Shown here: piece by piece, positions 43,896-55,536 of the stretch
Position numbering within the stretch: the stretch's first letter is position 1
Layout: each line of letters begins with the position of its first letter
Assembly (NCBI GenBank): GCA_034509925.1
Contig: CM067526.1
Location: 250,501 to 314,500 of the forward strand
Origin: Hirudinaria manillensis
Taxonomy: Eukaryota > Annelida > Clitellata > Hirudinida > Hirudinidae
Length of the DNA stretch: 64,000 bases
Direction: 5' to 3'
Translations under genes and position numbers: made by a program
Notes under the pieces: model-generated
Database searches by the model: none
Seen by the model: the letters and a program-made list of their open reading frames with translations, nothing else
Told to the model about the DNA's origin: nothing

Positions 43896-46800
43896 TCACG
43901 GAGAATTCGGGTTCTCATAGCTGGCCATTTCTTCCTTGTCCGAATCACTTTTTACTGAAAACATTTAAAATTACTTTTATATTATTTTATAATATTTTAG
44001 TCATGCAAGGTATATAAGACAATTTATATGAATATTAGTCATTGGTAATAATATTAAAGTTATAAAAAGTTAATATTACTAATTTGTTGATTAGTCGTTG
44101 GTGGTAAGAAGTAATTGCAATGTGATTTAACGTGGCTTAAATAACATAAAGAAATTCTCCAATTGAGGATAATTTGAACAAGATTTAACATTTCTTTAAA
44201 TGGCTCTTAATGATCCTATAAACAAAAATTAAAAAAACTTGAATGAATTAAATAATAAATCAATTTATTAATTTCAGCCTTTCTTACAAGTGTCTGTAGG
44301 TTGGCTCGGATTAAGAGACTTTATTAAGGAATCACGGATTTCCTTTTCCAGGATATCAGGAGATGGAGCGCTCTCTGTGACATTGTTGACATGTTTATTA
44401 AACATAATATTTAAATTATTTCTCATTATATAATAATTATGCGCCATATTTGAATATTTATTTTTAGATCATATTTTGAAATACCCGGAGATGCTGCTGC
44501 AATGTCTTGCTTTGAGGCGTCGTTTTTAACCGATTCCGATCTTATTCTGGCTTCTAAAAATGAAATTTTTAACGAATTACTGACAAATTTACCCTTCCAA
44601 AAATAACCCAAAATGGCACAAAAATGTTATTTTTAATTCATCACTTCCACCTGAAATTTTGCTGGGCCGTCTTGACTCTCTCTTCTCTTGTTTCTGGCTT
44701 TGTTTATCTTGTTCTTCATCGGGTTCTGAAAGTTGTTCGCAAATAGATAATGAATTTCCTTTCCAAATAAATTTAGTGTTTTATTTTTATGACCTTCCGA
44801 AGGAAGGAGGCCCTCTTCTTGTAAGTTTTGTGTCTTTTTGCGCTCAAAGTGGATCTTCTCGATTTTTGCTTCCGTGACACTCTCTTCTCGAGAAACTGGT
44901 GCCAGGGAAAATGGTGCACAAAAAAAGTAATACCAAATAAAATGTTAAAATTAAAAATATTTCTCATATAATTACAATTATATTTTCATTTATAACAATT
45001 GAAATTAAGACTTGTTTAAGCAGCAGTTTTTCTGCAGAAAATGTGGACTTTTTCGGTCTTTTATTTAAGTTAATTGAGAAATAAGACATTTAAATCTTTT
45101 CTATTCGCAGAATTATCGGCATTTCGATAATCAATTGGACGATGTAATTGAATCGCGTTGAAACCAATCTCTCACTCATTTTCGATGATTTTCCAGAAAT
45201 TAATCTCTCCACGACAGACTCAGCTTTCCTGTTTTCTGAATCTGTTCGACAATAAATAATCATTTACAGTAAAAGGCAAACAACAAGAATTTAAAGGAAT
45301 AGTTTACATTACAAATGTAATGGGTTATTAACATGAATAATCATTATCGAACAAGTGCTTCTAACGCATGCGTGAAGATTTAGCGGACAAAAGCTTTCCA
45401 TGAATTGATTCTTTAACAGACTTTTTATGATCTGGAAAATTTATGAAATTTAATTAAAAAAAAAAATGGAGGAATGTGGGAGTCTCAGAACCTCGACATT
45501 CAGGTTGCTTGTCAAAGCTATTCACTGCTTTAATTTCGTGCTTTATTTATTTATGTTAATTATGCTTACTTCATTGCTTATGCTAATTAGCTTACTTCCT
45601 TGTTTGGATGACTTACCTTCATCTTTTGACTTTTCGTCATCACCTTAAAATTTGGTTATTAATTTAAGAAGAAATCATATAATAATCATATAACAATAGG
45701 GTATAATATTATGTCAGTGTTTAATAATAATAATAATAATAATAAATAGTATTATTAAATAGTATTATTAAATATTAATTAATATTATTATTAAATTATA
45801 ATCATTGTAACTAAAGAGTTGATCGTCTTGTTGCTTTATGCTGTCAGCTTCTTTGGTCGAGGCTAGAACTCCTAGAAATTCAATGAATTGTTTCTTAATC
45901 CGATTAAATATATTTTAAATTTAAAATATTTGTTTGCACTATATTTAATGAACCTCACCTCAATGTCTAACACGTTAAATTTATATTAGTAACTATATCA
46001 TATTTTTTATATTTTATATTTTATATTATATTATATTAGTAACTATATCATATTTTAATTTATATTAGTAGTTATTATTATTATTATTATTATTATCGTT
46101 ATTGTGTTAATTAAGTTTTTTTAATCTGGTCATTCGAACCTTCGCCAGCCTCCATCTGCGTTTTGGGACTGATGCCAATGCTTAGAGAATTTGTTTCTAT
46201 AGAAATAAATGGAATTTGCATATTAATGGAGACGGATTTCTTTTAAGCAAATGACATGATTTGAATAAATTAATTAATTATTGTAATGTATTCATTAATT
46301 AATATTCATTATAAATGAATAAATTAACTATTTTAATATTATACATTACAACCTCTGGCACGTTCTTCTTGCTGTTTAATGCTTAATTCTTTTTGTGGTG
46401 AAGCACCTTCAATAAACAAATCAACGAGAGTTGATTAATAACAATTTATAATAACTGTTTTTATTAACAATTAGTAATAATTTATAATAAGTTTTTATTA
46501 AAAGACTACTGTAGATTAAGTTACTGTAAGCCGCTGACTGAGATAATTATGACATCTTTAATAGTTATCAATTGATAATATTGATATTAATTTATCACTT
46601 GCGACTTATAATAACTGATGGTCACCAGCACATTATGTTGTTATGAATAAAATTGCAGTGAGGTATTACCTCCTGAGACAGGTTTTGAAGATTTCTTTGC
46701 ATGCATGGAAGAGGTCTTGGATTCTATCGAAACAATTATTTGTTTCATGCACGAAGTTAATTAAGAATGCTTTGATTGTAATGAATGACTTAACATGGCA

Positions 46801-49641
46801 ATTAGGTTATTGGTAACATTATTAATTATATTAGTTTATTCAAATAAACCTCTACCAGATTCCTCTTGGCGTTTACTGGCATTTAGTTCTGGTTGTGGGG
46901 AAGAACCTTCAATTACAATTGAGGAGGAAAATGATCGATAATTCGTGATAATTAGTCTTTAATTTGAGAATAGAATCAGTTACTTGGACTTACTGTTAAA
47001 TAAACATAAGTTATTAATTTAAACATTTATTAATCAGTAATAAAATAATAATAATAATATTAATGATGATAAGTGACGATAATAACTGGCACGTGATGTT
47101 GTCTTGTTGAAAAAAAAGAAAGTCTTACCGTCCAAAGCAGGTTTTGACGATTTCTTTGCTTCCTTTGTGAGGAATTCTGTTGAAATAATTGTTTTCTTCA
47201 TGCATATTAATGAAGAATAATTTAAATTTAATGAATCCTTAACATGGTAATTATATTAATTTATTCCAATAAACCTTTGACACATTCTTCTCGGGGCTTG
47301 GCTTTTACATCTTCTTCTTTCAGTGGAATAGCTTAACATTTAACATCCACGTTTTATAATTAATTTGCAAAATTGGTTAACGTTGTTGTCGATACTAGTT
47401 TATGCATTTAATAGCAATCTATTTTTAATAAATATTTAAATATTTTTCAACAATTTATTTTTCTTCTCATGAACATGAGAATATACTTGCTTTTGAAGAA
47501 AATGGAAGATGGCGATTTCATGGAGGTCTTGACTAAAACCAACACTCAATTAATTATTCCATTAAAAATAAATATTTAAAAAAAAATAATACAATATATT
47601 TATTATTTGGTTCTGATTTTCATAGACGATCGAGTCAGACTTGACACGATTTGTAAGTTCTGAATTGAAAGGGATTCTCTTCAACAATTTCTAACTACCA
47701 GGAGGACGTTTGGTCTTCTTTGCTTCCTCTGCCTCAATTCTTCTGATCAATATCGGTGGAACTATTAGTTGTAAAGAATTTCATTATTTAATAATTTGAA
47801 CTTTTAATAATAATTTTTTTTGTGTAAATAACAAAATTAAATATGAAAGATAGAATATGGCGTAAACAGTTGTTAAGATGACTAGATGTTAATAAATAGG
47901 CATTAAATCGATTACAAAAATCATTACCGTCTTCTGAGTGCTTCCAAAAATCTTCGCTGGACGCTATCAAGCAAATTAACACACATAGCTGTGGTTAAAT
48001 ACTGAATTAATTAATATAAAATTTATTATTAAAAATTAATTCCAACTCGAATATTTTGTGGTCCATCCAGCAATGACAGGAAGGTCAACGGGAACCTCCC
48101 ATAACCGAGTATTGGGAAAATCCAGAAAGAAAATAAAGCAAGGCTCCAAAGCGAAATTAAATGTTTAAATTAACTTTTAATAAATTATTATTCAATCCCA
48201 TCAGTGATGGGCCATCACACAGGATGAAGTTGCAAAATTTAACAATTACTTTTATTTTCACCTTTGCTTGTTGCAGGGATATCCTCTCTTATTACTGTAA
48301 ATGAAATTTTATTAATAAGAGTTAGACATAAAAGTGCGTACGCAATTATTTCGTGACATATTTTTTTTCTATAATTTCATGAAAATGTCGTAATATTTAG
48401 TTTGGAAATTTAAAATTTAAGTTGTGAAAAGTCAGACCAACCATCCCTTCTTCTCAGTTGTTCGCACAGACACTGGAAGTTCTTCTCCAGGTTTTTAACG
48501 ATGTTTAGGATCTCGAACAGAACACTTTCCTGGATTTTCTTTTGTGTGTCCATCTTTGAGAAGTTTTTAACAAAATGAAATATAAAATTTATAAAAAATA
48601 CATTAAATATAAAATATGCAAAAAAAGATGAAATGTAAAACTGAATCATAATTTTTTTTTGTTTTGAAATTATGTCACTTTGAAACAGAGAGTTTCTACG
48701 TACCCCGTAATATGCTTGGATCGAACAATGATTGAAGTGTTATGGTTCAAAAATGTTGTTGTTGTTGTTAGGCCTTTGGGTTAAGAACGCGGTACACTCA
48801 AACCAATTCAAGTTGGAATGACTTAGAAATGCTAAATCTCATTCCAAGGCTTTGAAAATTTAATTCTAATTGATTAATATTCTATCTGATGTTTATTCTG
48901 CTAGTGACTGATGAGGAAATTAAGTTCATGTCATCACAACCTCTGTTAAATTATCGTGTGGCATGGCATTACGCTTTGTCGAATCTTTTAGAAAATAAGT
49001 AAATCACATTAATCAAATAAATTAATTAAAATATTAATGAAATAAAAAAAATGCAAGCTTGTAACTAACCTCTCTGCTTTGCCGACTCTTTGAAAGCAAA
49101 TATAGAAAGCGAGAATGAATTTAAACAAAAAAAGATTAAAAGTGAACTTCCATTTTAACAGTAACATTATTTTTAAATGAAACTCTACAAGTCTTTTCAA
49201 ATCATTTAAAAAACTTCTATGCTCGACCTTTCTGAAAGTCATCCCATTCGGTTCTCTGCCTTTCGATTGTTTTACAGAGATCCTTCAAACACCTGTTGTA
49301 CACTGCGAGAATAAACTGCTTGCGAATATGCATAAATGGATTCTACTTGCAATAATAAATACATTACTCATGACTTTTATGATACTTATGGTCACTTTTT
49401 CTCCAAAGAATCATGTATCATTCTAAAGTCTATCTTAATGTCCGACTTTAACTCTATTATTCAATAAAATTAATAATTTATTATAATGAGAGTTCATGAA
49501 CCTATATAGTAACGTACATAAATATATTCATTTATTAACATGTAATGTCTCCCTCTTACATTCCATGTTGAACTTTTGCTTGGCCTTGAGGCACTCTCCG
49601 TACTCGCCTCTTGATCCTGAAATATTTTCTCTGGCTGACAT
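43896..49641 (-). CDS. Unrecognised gene built of 23 mostly symmetric mini-exons
   Basis: Minus-strand model, 451 aa: 49560-49641, 49228-49302, 49070-49087, 48941-48984, 48442-48553, 48262-48294, 47928-47963, 47699-47761, 47491-47532, 47275-47331, 47129-47176, 46856-46906, 46670-46723, 46353-46406, 46140-46196, 45812-45862, 45617-45643, 45176-45235, 44794-44895, 44651-44725, 44485-44553, 44288-44374, 43896-43954. Every junction is phase 1 except the 48941/48553 join (phase 0), and the frame stays open throughout. The N-terminus (MSARENISGSRGEYGE, then NRCLKDLCKTIERQRTEWDDF) is helical-looking; exon 5 is also helical (LFEILNIVKNLEKNF). The rest is disordered and rich in Lys, Glu, Ser and Gln, with related exons (KKSSKPV/KKSSKPA; GASPQKELS/GSSPQPELN). 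No signal peptide. Exon 47491-47532 appears to use a GC donor (GCAAGT). If the last intron is not spliced, a stop at 44274-44276 ends the protein earlier. I do not recognise the family. Individual exons are less certain than the overall pattern. Confidence 0.7.
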
Positions 49642-50218
49642 ATTTACGGTTCTTATTTAAAATTTATGTGATTTAAAAAGTATTCATTTTTTAAATGTAT
49701 TTCTGTAAAACGGTTCTTCTCTCAAAACATTTTATGTTTTTCGATTCGTTGACGTCTGCTCGTCGGCGCGTCCAAATTAATTCTTTCAAAAAATAAAAAT
49801 ACGGATTAAATATTTTTAATTAAACGATGTGAATTTTTAAATCTAACAAAAGGTCAATCCAGGTCAAACAAAATAACAAAATAATGTTAGGGTTGTGGTA
49901 AGACCTAGTATTGGGGTTAGGATCCTACTAATGGTATGAAATTAGGGTTAGGGTTAGTGTTAGGGTTAGGGGTAAGATTTAGGTGAGTGGTAGAGATAGA
50001 TTTTAAGGCACGATTGTATTTCCACTTTTTCAAGAATTATATATTTTATATATGTGCCTTTAATAATATTTCATTATTATTTATTCGTTTTCAAATAATT
50101 GCAAGTAACAATTTAATTTATAATCCTTTTAATTAAAATATAATTTATTAGAATGTGAAATATTTCAACAATAGTAGGAACGAAAAACGAAATTCTAAAA
50201 ACCTATATCTAGAAAAAC
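49642..50218. promoter_or_regulatory. Divergent intergenic region with telomere-like tract
   Basis: This 577-bp gap separates the start of the mini-exon gene (minus) from the start of the first Ig/ephrin-like gene (plus), so it should contain both promoters. It holds a degenerate TTAGGG tract at 49942-49974, with further GTTAGGGTTGTGG and GGGGTTAGG units just upstream. No specific promoter element can be asserted. Confidence 0.4.
49942..49974 (+). repeat. Interstitial telomere-like TTAGGG tract
   Basis: Units TTAGGG, TTAGGG, TTAGTG, TTAGGG, TTAGGGG in tandem. Opposite orientation to the tract at 33243-33289. Confidence 0.85.
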
Positions 50219-52407
50219 ATGAAAACAACAACAGAGACGTTTCAAATCAAATCATTTTGGGACTCATTTGCGTGCCATTTTAAGAAATCTTTAGAATTTC
50301 CTGTAATGTCTTTTCCATGCATCAGTTCGAATCTGATTCATTTCATTATCCAATCTCGTCTCTGCTCTTGGATTTTGGCAGCGAACATCATTGAACCCGA
50401 TTCTAGGACTTTCCTCAATTTTGAAAAAGCCTATGAATTCACTGGAAAGAAAATACCTCATGTGGTTTACGTTCAAGTAGTTGAAGTAACACATGTTTAA
50501 AAGTACAATTTTGCGATTACCTTTTGAAATTTAAAATCAGCAAAAATTTGCCATTATCGTCTCAATTTTTCTTAATAAATCAGAATTTAAAATCCATTTT
50601 GAAATTGGCAACTTAAATTTATTTTCGAAGAGAATTTGTTTTTAATCTCCATTCCAAAAATGTGGCTGACAATTTTTCAAGGATATCGTTGATGAGTCCA
50701 TAGAATTGAAAATTAATTTCTATAAGTCATATTTAATTTCCAGCACAACGTGACAACAGCCCGTGTGTCGTGTAGCACCAATCCAGGTGTGATTTTCAAC
50801 ATGGAGGGGGGTGATGATTGCGATTGGAGAAAGCCAGATGGTCTTCCGGTCAGCGAGAAAAGAATGCTAGTTAGTAGGTCACTAATAACTACAATCTCAA
50901 TACTGAAATTATCATCGACACTTTACGAGCTAATTTATTTTATAATTTGTCCCCTTACTTCAAAGTTAATCATCTCCGGAAATTCAGGTCGATAAAAATT
51001 CGTGCAACCTGGTGATGATGAATCCCAAAACTAGTCAGTCGGGTATCTACTCTTGCATATTGACGGCCAACAATGGACTCAATAGACACACCTTTAAGAG
51101 ACACATAATCGTCTACAATGTACCGGAATATTTTCTCCGGTATGTGGTGAGGTTTCTGACATTTTCTTGCAGCGCTGGTCTACTTGAGAAACTCTTGCTC
51201 GAGTTGAAGATTATATTCTGTCCAGCAAAGCCTTTTGGATGTAAATTCCAGGTCCAAATAACGGCTTGTTCATCCCGGGAGCAGGATTTCTGGAAGACCC
51301 TAAATTTCAATGAAAACTCAAAGGTTTGATGTAGCAGTGGCTTGTTTATTAGTTTATTACCAATTTTTAAGACTTAATTTGATGTAAAAGTAATTCATGA
51401 TTTCAACTTGTCCATTTCTGTACAATGTAGAATTTACATTTAAACTTCTCAGTCAATTGCAACCTACGAAGTGACAAGACGTAACGATCCAAAGATTCAG
51501 TTGCCGATGTGCGAAGTGGAATGCATTAGGAAGGAATCCATAATGATTCTCATGGATCAGGATTATATCGATTCAGTTCTTCAAGTTAAAGCCAACAGGG
51601 AAATTTTCAGAGAGCTCACAGGTCTACTTCGATTAGATGTCTTAAAAGAATTTGAAGTTAAAGAAACCTAAGTTAAAGGAGTTGAAATCATAAATAAGAG
51701 AATTTTAAGCTTACGATTTGTGCAAGTGCCACAAGTTTTATATTTGAATTTTAAAACATGTTGAAGGGCTCATTCTATTGACCGACCTGACAGAAGAAAA
51801 GGTTGAAGGCATCTGCAAAGAAGGATTTTTCATCTTCCAAGCTAAAGTTTGTTTACCTTGTCCTCAGGGCTACTACCGCAGCAAAAACATGTCCAAATGC
51901 GAGCCTTGTGGCTACTTTTACTACCAGCCACAAATCTCTTCCACATTCTGCTACAGATGTCCGAAACTTGGTTTTTCCACTTTTGTGGATAAAAAAAGCG
52001 CTCTAGAATGTGTCCCTTTGTACATGTCATGGCAAGGAGTGGTGGCCATTTCATCGGTGGTCATTCTCTTGATAGCTGGCCTCGTGAATGGATGGTGCAC
52101 TTGGTTCTACGTTGCGTTGATGGATTGCTTCGCACTAAAATATTGCTTAGGCAGAGAACCGAGGCTAACCAAAGAAATGGCTTTCGCCCCCTTAACAACC
52201 GAAGAACCCTCCACAGAAAATGATGGTTCAACAACAGAAGTATCCCAAGGATCTCTGAAGGAGATCAAGAAGTTACTTTCAAAAGTCCCAAAAGAATTAA
52301 GAAAAATGGATGCATTCACAAAGGAAGATATGGAGTTTCTCAAAAACGACCTGGAAAATATCAAGAAAACAAATGACGCAGAAATGATAAAATCATCAGA
52401 ATCTTAA
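50219..52407 (+). CDS. Ig-like plus ephrin-receptor-like Cys-rich membrane protein, copy 1
   Basis: Plus-strand exons 50219-50476, 50744-50869, 50988-51323, 51453-51621 and 51767-52407 (509 aa if the first ATG is right). Exons 2-3 complete an Ig-like domain (VSCST, CDWRKPDG, SQSGIYSCIL, KRHIIVYN). Next comes a region shared with copy 2 (VPEYFLRYVVRF; CEVECIRKES). The last exon has a Cys-rich module (GICKEGFFIF, VCLPCPQGYY, CEPCGYFYYQP, CYRCPKLGFS, ECVPL) of the ephrin-receptor-like/GCC2-GCC3 type, a transmembrane helix (VVAISSVVILLIAGLV) and a charged cytoplasmic tail of about 110 residues with KEIKKLL and KEDMEFLKND helices. No kinase domain. A type I surface receptor is inferred. The start is uncertain: exon 1 has only a weak signal-peptide-like segment (FIIQSRLCSWILAAN). 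Neighbouring copy 2 lies 386 bp downstream. Confidence 0.75.
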
Positions 52408-52793
52408 AGAATAAAGCCACGGAGGCATCGATTGGACTACAAAGAACTTCTGAGATCCATCCAAATTCCACAGTATTCCGCTCTTGATTGGATATTCCTC
52501 GACAGTCAAAACTTTCCCAACCCAAGTTTTGCTGACCTGAAAAATCTTGATGTAGACGATATTTAAATAAGTAAATAATAAAAATCTTTAATTAAAATTT
52601 TTTTAGTTTTTATATTTTATGTCGACAAAAAAACTTCAACGCTTATATTCGAATTGTTTGCAAACAATTTCTGCTCTCAACCGTTAATTCAGTCGAGATG
52701 CCCTGATATTTTACAATTTTCTCAAATTCGGCACATACGTTCGAGCAATAATATGTACAATTAATTACCTTATCGAAATAAAAATAAAAACTG
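52408..52793. other. Short gap between the two Ig/ephrin-like genes
   Basis: This 386-bp interval holds the 3'UTR of copy 1 (AATAAA-type sequence near 52575) and the promoter of copy 2. No further exon was found. Confidence 0.5.
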
Positions 52794-54545
52794 ATGATAC
52801 TAATGGCTGTCCTTCACTTTGCTATCGAAGTTTCCTGCTACTTGAGGGAAGACAAAGATACCAACAAGTTTAAAGCAGTTGACATTCACGTCAAACAACA
52901 TAGCGTGGATTTCTTTAGGGGCGCCTATGCGACCCATGTGGCCAATCCGACCTATATCCAGTACGAAATGAGGGCAAAAGAAGTCATACCCTGTTTTGAT
53001 GAAAGGGATGTCACAAGTATGCCCCTAGGTTCGATTTACAATTGGGTGACGAGTACAATGCATGCCGTTCGACAAAGGAGCATGAGACCACAGACTACAG
53101 GAGAGTAAGCTAATTCCTATATTTATTCTCTGTATTTATATTCTTAAACTTAAAGTTTATAATCTGACCAATTCAATTTTTTGTTTTAAGATTAGAAGTT
53201 ATCAATGCTACGTTGGAAGATAGCGGCTTCTACAGATGCATAGTCACCTCTTCAGAGGCCAATATCAGACTTGTCTTTAACCGACCTATAATCGTATACG
53301 GGGTGATTCAATTGATCGGCCATTTAGATCTTTAGATCTTACTTATATTACTCAAAAATATAATAAATCCAGTGGTAATACTTTATTCATTACTGTAACA
53401 AGTGGAAGGGTCGATTGGTTACAATCAAGAACCTACTCCCTGCACATAAAAATGACATCAACCTTCTAAAATTCAAACAAAACTGTTTTGTATTTAATAA
53501 ACAACTCAATTTAATCATTGTAGATTCCAGAATATTACCTAGTGAGGGATATGACATTTCGAAGCAATAGGAAAGATAAGAAGCTGGCAGAGCAGATTTA
53601 TGCCATGGTTCGACAGAGTTTTTGCAGAGGAAGTCACATTGGCTGCTTATTCGTGTTCAGAGATAAAGGCTTCGAGACTAAGTTAGGATTTCATTTTGTA
53701 AGTCAAAATTATTTCATTTTTACTCATTTGGCTACATAACCAATACTTTAGTAGGATTTTTTTATATCACTGCTAAGATGTAATGTTTATTATTGGGTAA
53801 TTAATGACATTTATTCATTATTAATCATTTATTACTTAATCACAACCAGTACACCATGGAGATGAAGCAAATCTTAGATCCTCACTTTCGTCAGCCTAAA
53901 TGCGATCCCGCCTGCATCAAACAAAGTGCCCTGAACTACATGGCGTTCGGCGAGATAAGGACGCAAACCTTTCAACACTTCAGATGGAAAACTGTAGAGA
54001 AAATCAAAAGCACAACCAAGTTCATCTTCGAGGGCGGAGAAGATACCTTTCAAATTTATGGATGGTGTAGGGATGGATTCTTTCTGTGGAGGGAACGGAT
54101 TTGCCTTCCGTGCCTACCGGGCACCTACGGACGGAAAAGGTCGTGCCGGAAGTGCGGGCTCATGTCTTATCAACCCCATTTCGCTTCTAAATCCTGCAGG
54201 AAATGTCCAAGACTAGGTTTTTCCCTTGACTTTGGTAAATCTGATCCAGATGAGTGCATCCCTTTCAGTAACAACAGACTGGGCAAAACATTCTTTATTT
54301 CACTTGCCTTCTTAGTTTTTCTCATCCTCTGGATCTTTTCCCTTCACTGTGGTCTTATGCCATGCATTTACAGGCCAGATAGAAATAAGGGCAGGCTGAC
54401 TTACAAGGATCAACAATATTTGAAAACCCTAGAGGCCCACGTACGTAAAACTCTGCAAATAAAGCAGCTTCTCAAGAAAGCAAAAACCGTCAAAAAGAAA
54501 CTCATAAAAAATTACGGAACACAGAAAATACACACAAACGATTGA
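52794..54545 (+). CDS. Ig-like plus ephrin-receptor-like Cys-rich membrane protein, copy 2
   Basis: Plus-strand exons 52794-53104, 53191-53302, 53524-53697 and 53850-54545 (430 aa; phases 2, 0, 0). The start has a plausible signal peptide (MILMAVLHFAIEVSC). The Ig-like domain ends with INATLEDSGFYRCIV and RPIIVYG. The middle region (IPEYYLVRDMTF; CDPACIKQSA) aligns with copy 1. The Cys-rich module (GWCRDGFFLW, ICLPCLPGTYG, CRKCGLMSYQP, CRKCPRLGFS, ECIPF) precedes the helix FFISLAFLVFLILWIF and a strongly basic, Lys-rich tail. Intron positions differ from copy 1: copy 2 has an intron after VYG that copy 1 lacks and lacks the intron that splits copy 1 before its Cys-rich module. Convergent with NKAP, 178 bp away. 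Ligand and partners are unknown. Confidence 0.8.
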
Positions 54546-54723
54546 AACAGAAAGCTATTGAATCTAAAAGCAGCTGAGAAATTCTCCAGCATTGAATACA
54601 TTAACAGAAACAGATAATTCTTAATTTATGTAATAAAAATATGTTTTTTAAATATGTTACAAAAGATATTTATTGGGAAACAATTAAAGTTTAAATATCC
54701 ACAAATGGAAGTCAAATGCAAGA

Positions 54724-55536
54724 CTATTTGCTCTTGGTCTTTTCTTTGATCATGTTCTTAAAGCAGGCTATCAAGTGCGTCTCTCTCTTGTTCCTTTCTG
54801 CCTGGTTGAATTGTGCGAGAGCTTTCTTCTCGTCTGCCGTGTAAATCTGGTTCTCCTTTCTCAAACGAACTGCCTCCATCTTCCTGTGCCGACTTCCGCT
54901 CATCACGAATCCGACGTTTTCGTAGGCCTGAATCTCTTCCGGCATCAGACCGATCTCACCCCTCCTCGGAATCCTCTTTCCATCCGCAATGTAGGCAGCC
55001 ATGGCAGCACCTTCTCCGGGCAAAAGGGCTTTTCCGTAGTCCTTGTAGGTCAACTCGTTTGCAACGACGACTTCCGGCATCGGTCCGATGTCGTGGCTGG
55101 CATTGGGTTCGATGACCCTCTCGACCCACTCGACTTCATCACTCTCTGAGGAGTTCTTTCGCTTTTTCTTTTTGACGATATCCTCGTCAGAAGTGTCACT
55201 GGAGTCTGTGGAGTGCTTCCGCTTCTTCTTCTTGTGGTGTTTCTTCTTTTTCTTTTTGAATTTCTTGTCTTCGGGGTGAGACGGGCCAACGCGATTCTCT
55301 TCGTCACTTGGAGAGTCGCTCTCGTCTCTTTTACAACGCTTTTTATGTTTCTTTTCTTTTGAGCCATTCTTCTTTTCGCTAACATACCGATCTTCTTCAT
55401 CGGTTTCGACATTCTCTACAGATCTAACTGGACTTCGCTCGAAAATGTCACGCATGTAATAAGTTATATCTTCTCTTTTACGCCTACGTGAGAGCATAAA
55501 CCGATCATCATCATCCCTGTCATATTGCGGCCGCAT
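54724..55536 (-). CDS. NKAP: NKAP, NF-kappa-B-activating protein/spliceosome-associated factor
   Basis: Single-exon minus-strand gene of 270 aa; an in-frame stop just upstream of the ATG supports the start. The first half is disordered with Lys-rich and Ser/Asp/Glu-rich tracts (KKKKKKHHKKKKRK). The second half is the conserved NKAP C-terminal domain: IGPMPEVVVANELTYKDYGK, LLPGEGAAMAAYI, GKRIPRRGEIGL, YENVGFVMSGSRHRKMEA, QFNQAERNKRE. NKAP is a nuclear protein that binds RNA and splicing factors and, in vertebrates, HDAC3 and Notch corepressors. At 270 aa it is shorter than human NKAP (415 aa), the difference being in the RS-rich N-terminus. Confidence 0.95.
   Translation of the reverse strand: MRPQYDRDDDDRFMLSRRRKREDITYYMRDIFERSPVRSVENVETDEEDRYVSEKKNGSKEKKHKKRCKRDESDSPSDEENRVGPSHPEDKKFKKKKKKHHKKKKRKHSTDSSDTSDEDIVKKKKRKNSSESDEVEWVERVIEPNASHDIGPMPEVVVANELTYKDYGKALLPGEGAAMAAYIADGKRIPRRGEIGLMPEEIQAYENVGFVMSGSRHRKMEAVRLRKENQIYTADEKKALAQFNQAERNKRETHLIACFKNMIKEKTKSK

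Noticed and set aside
48040-48100. Additional mini-exons at 48040-48100 and near 48700-48720
   Set aside because: Open stretches exist, but the splice phases do not fit phase 1 (or 0) of the neighbouring exons.
43896-49641. Identification of the mini-exon gene as a schistosome-type MEG
   Set aside because: Only the symmetric small-exon layout is similar; there is no signal peptide and no sequence resemblance I can name.
54775-55149. Antisense frames opposite NKAP
   Set aside because: Shadows of the NKAP coding sequence, Ser/Phe-rich from its Lys/Glu codons.
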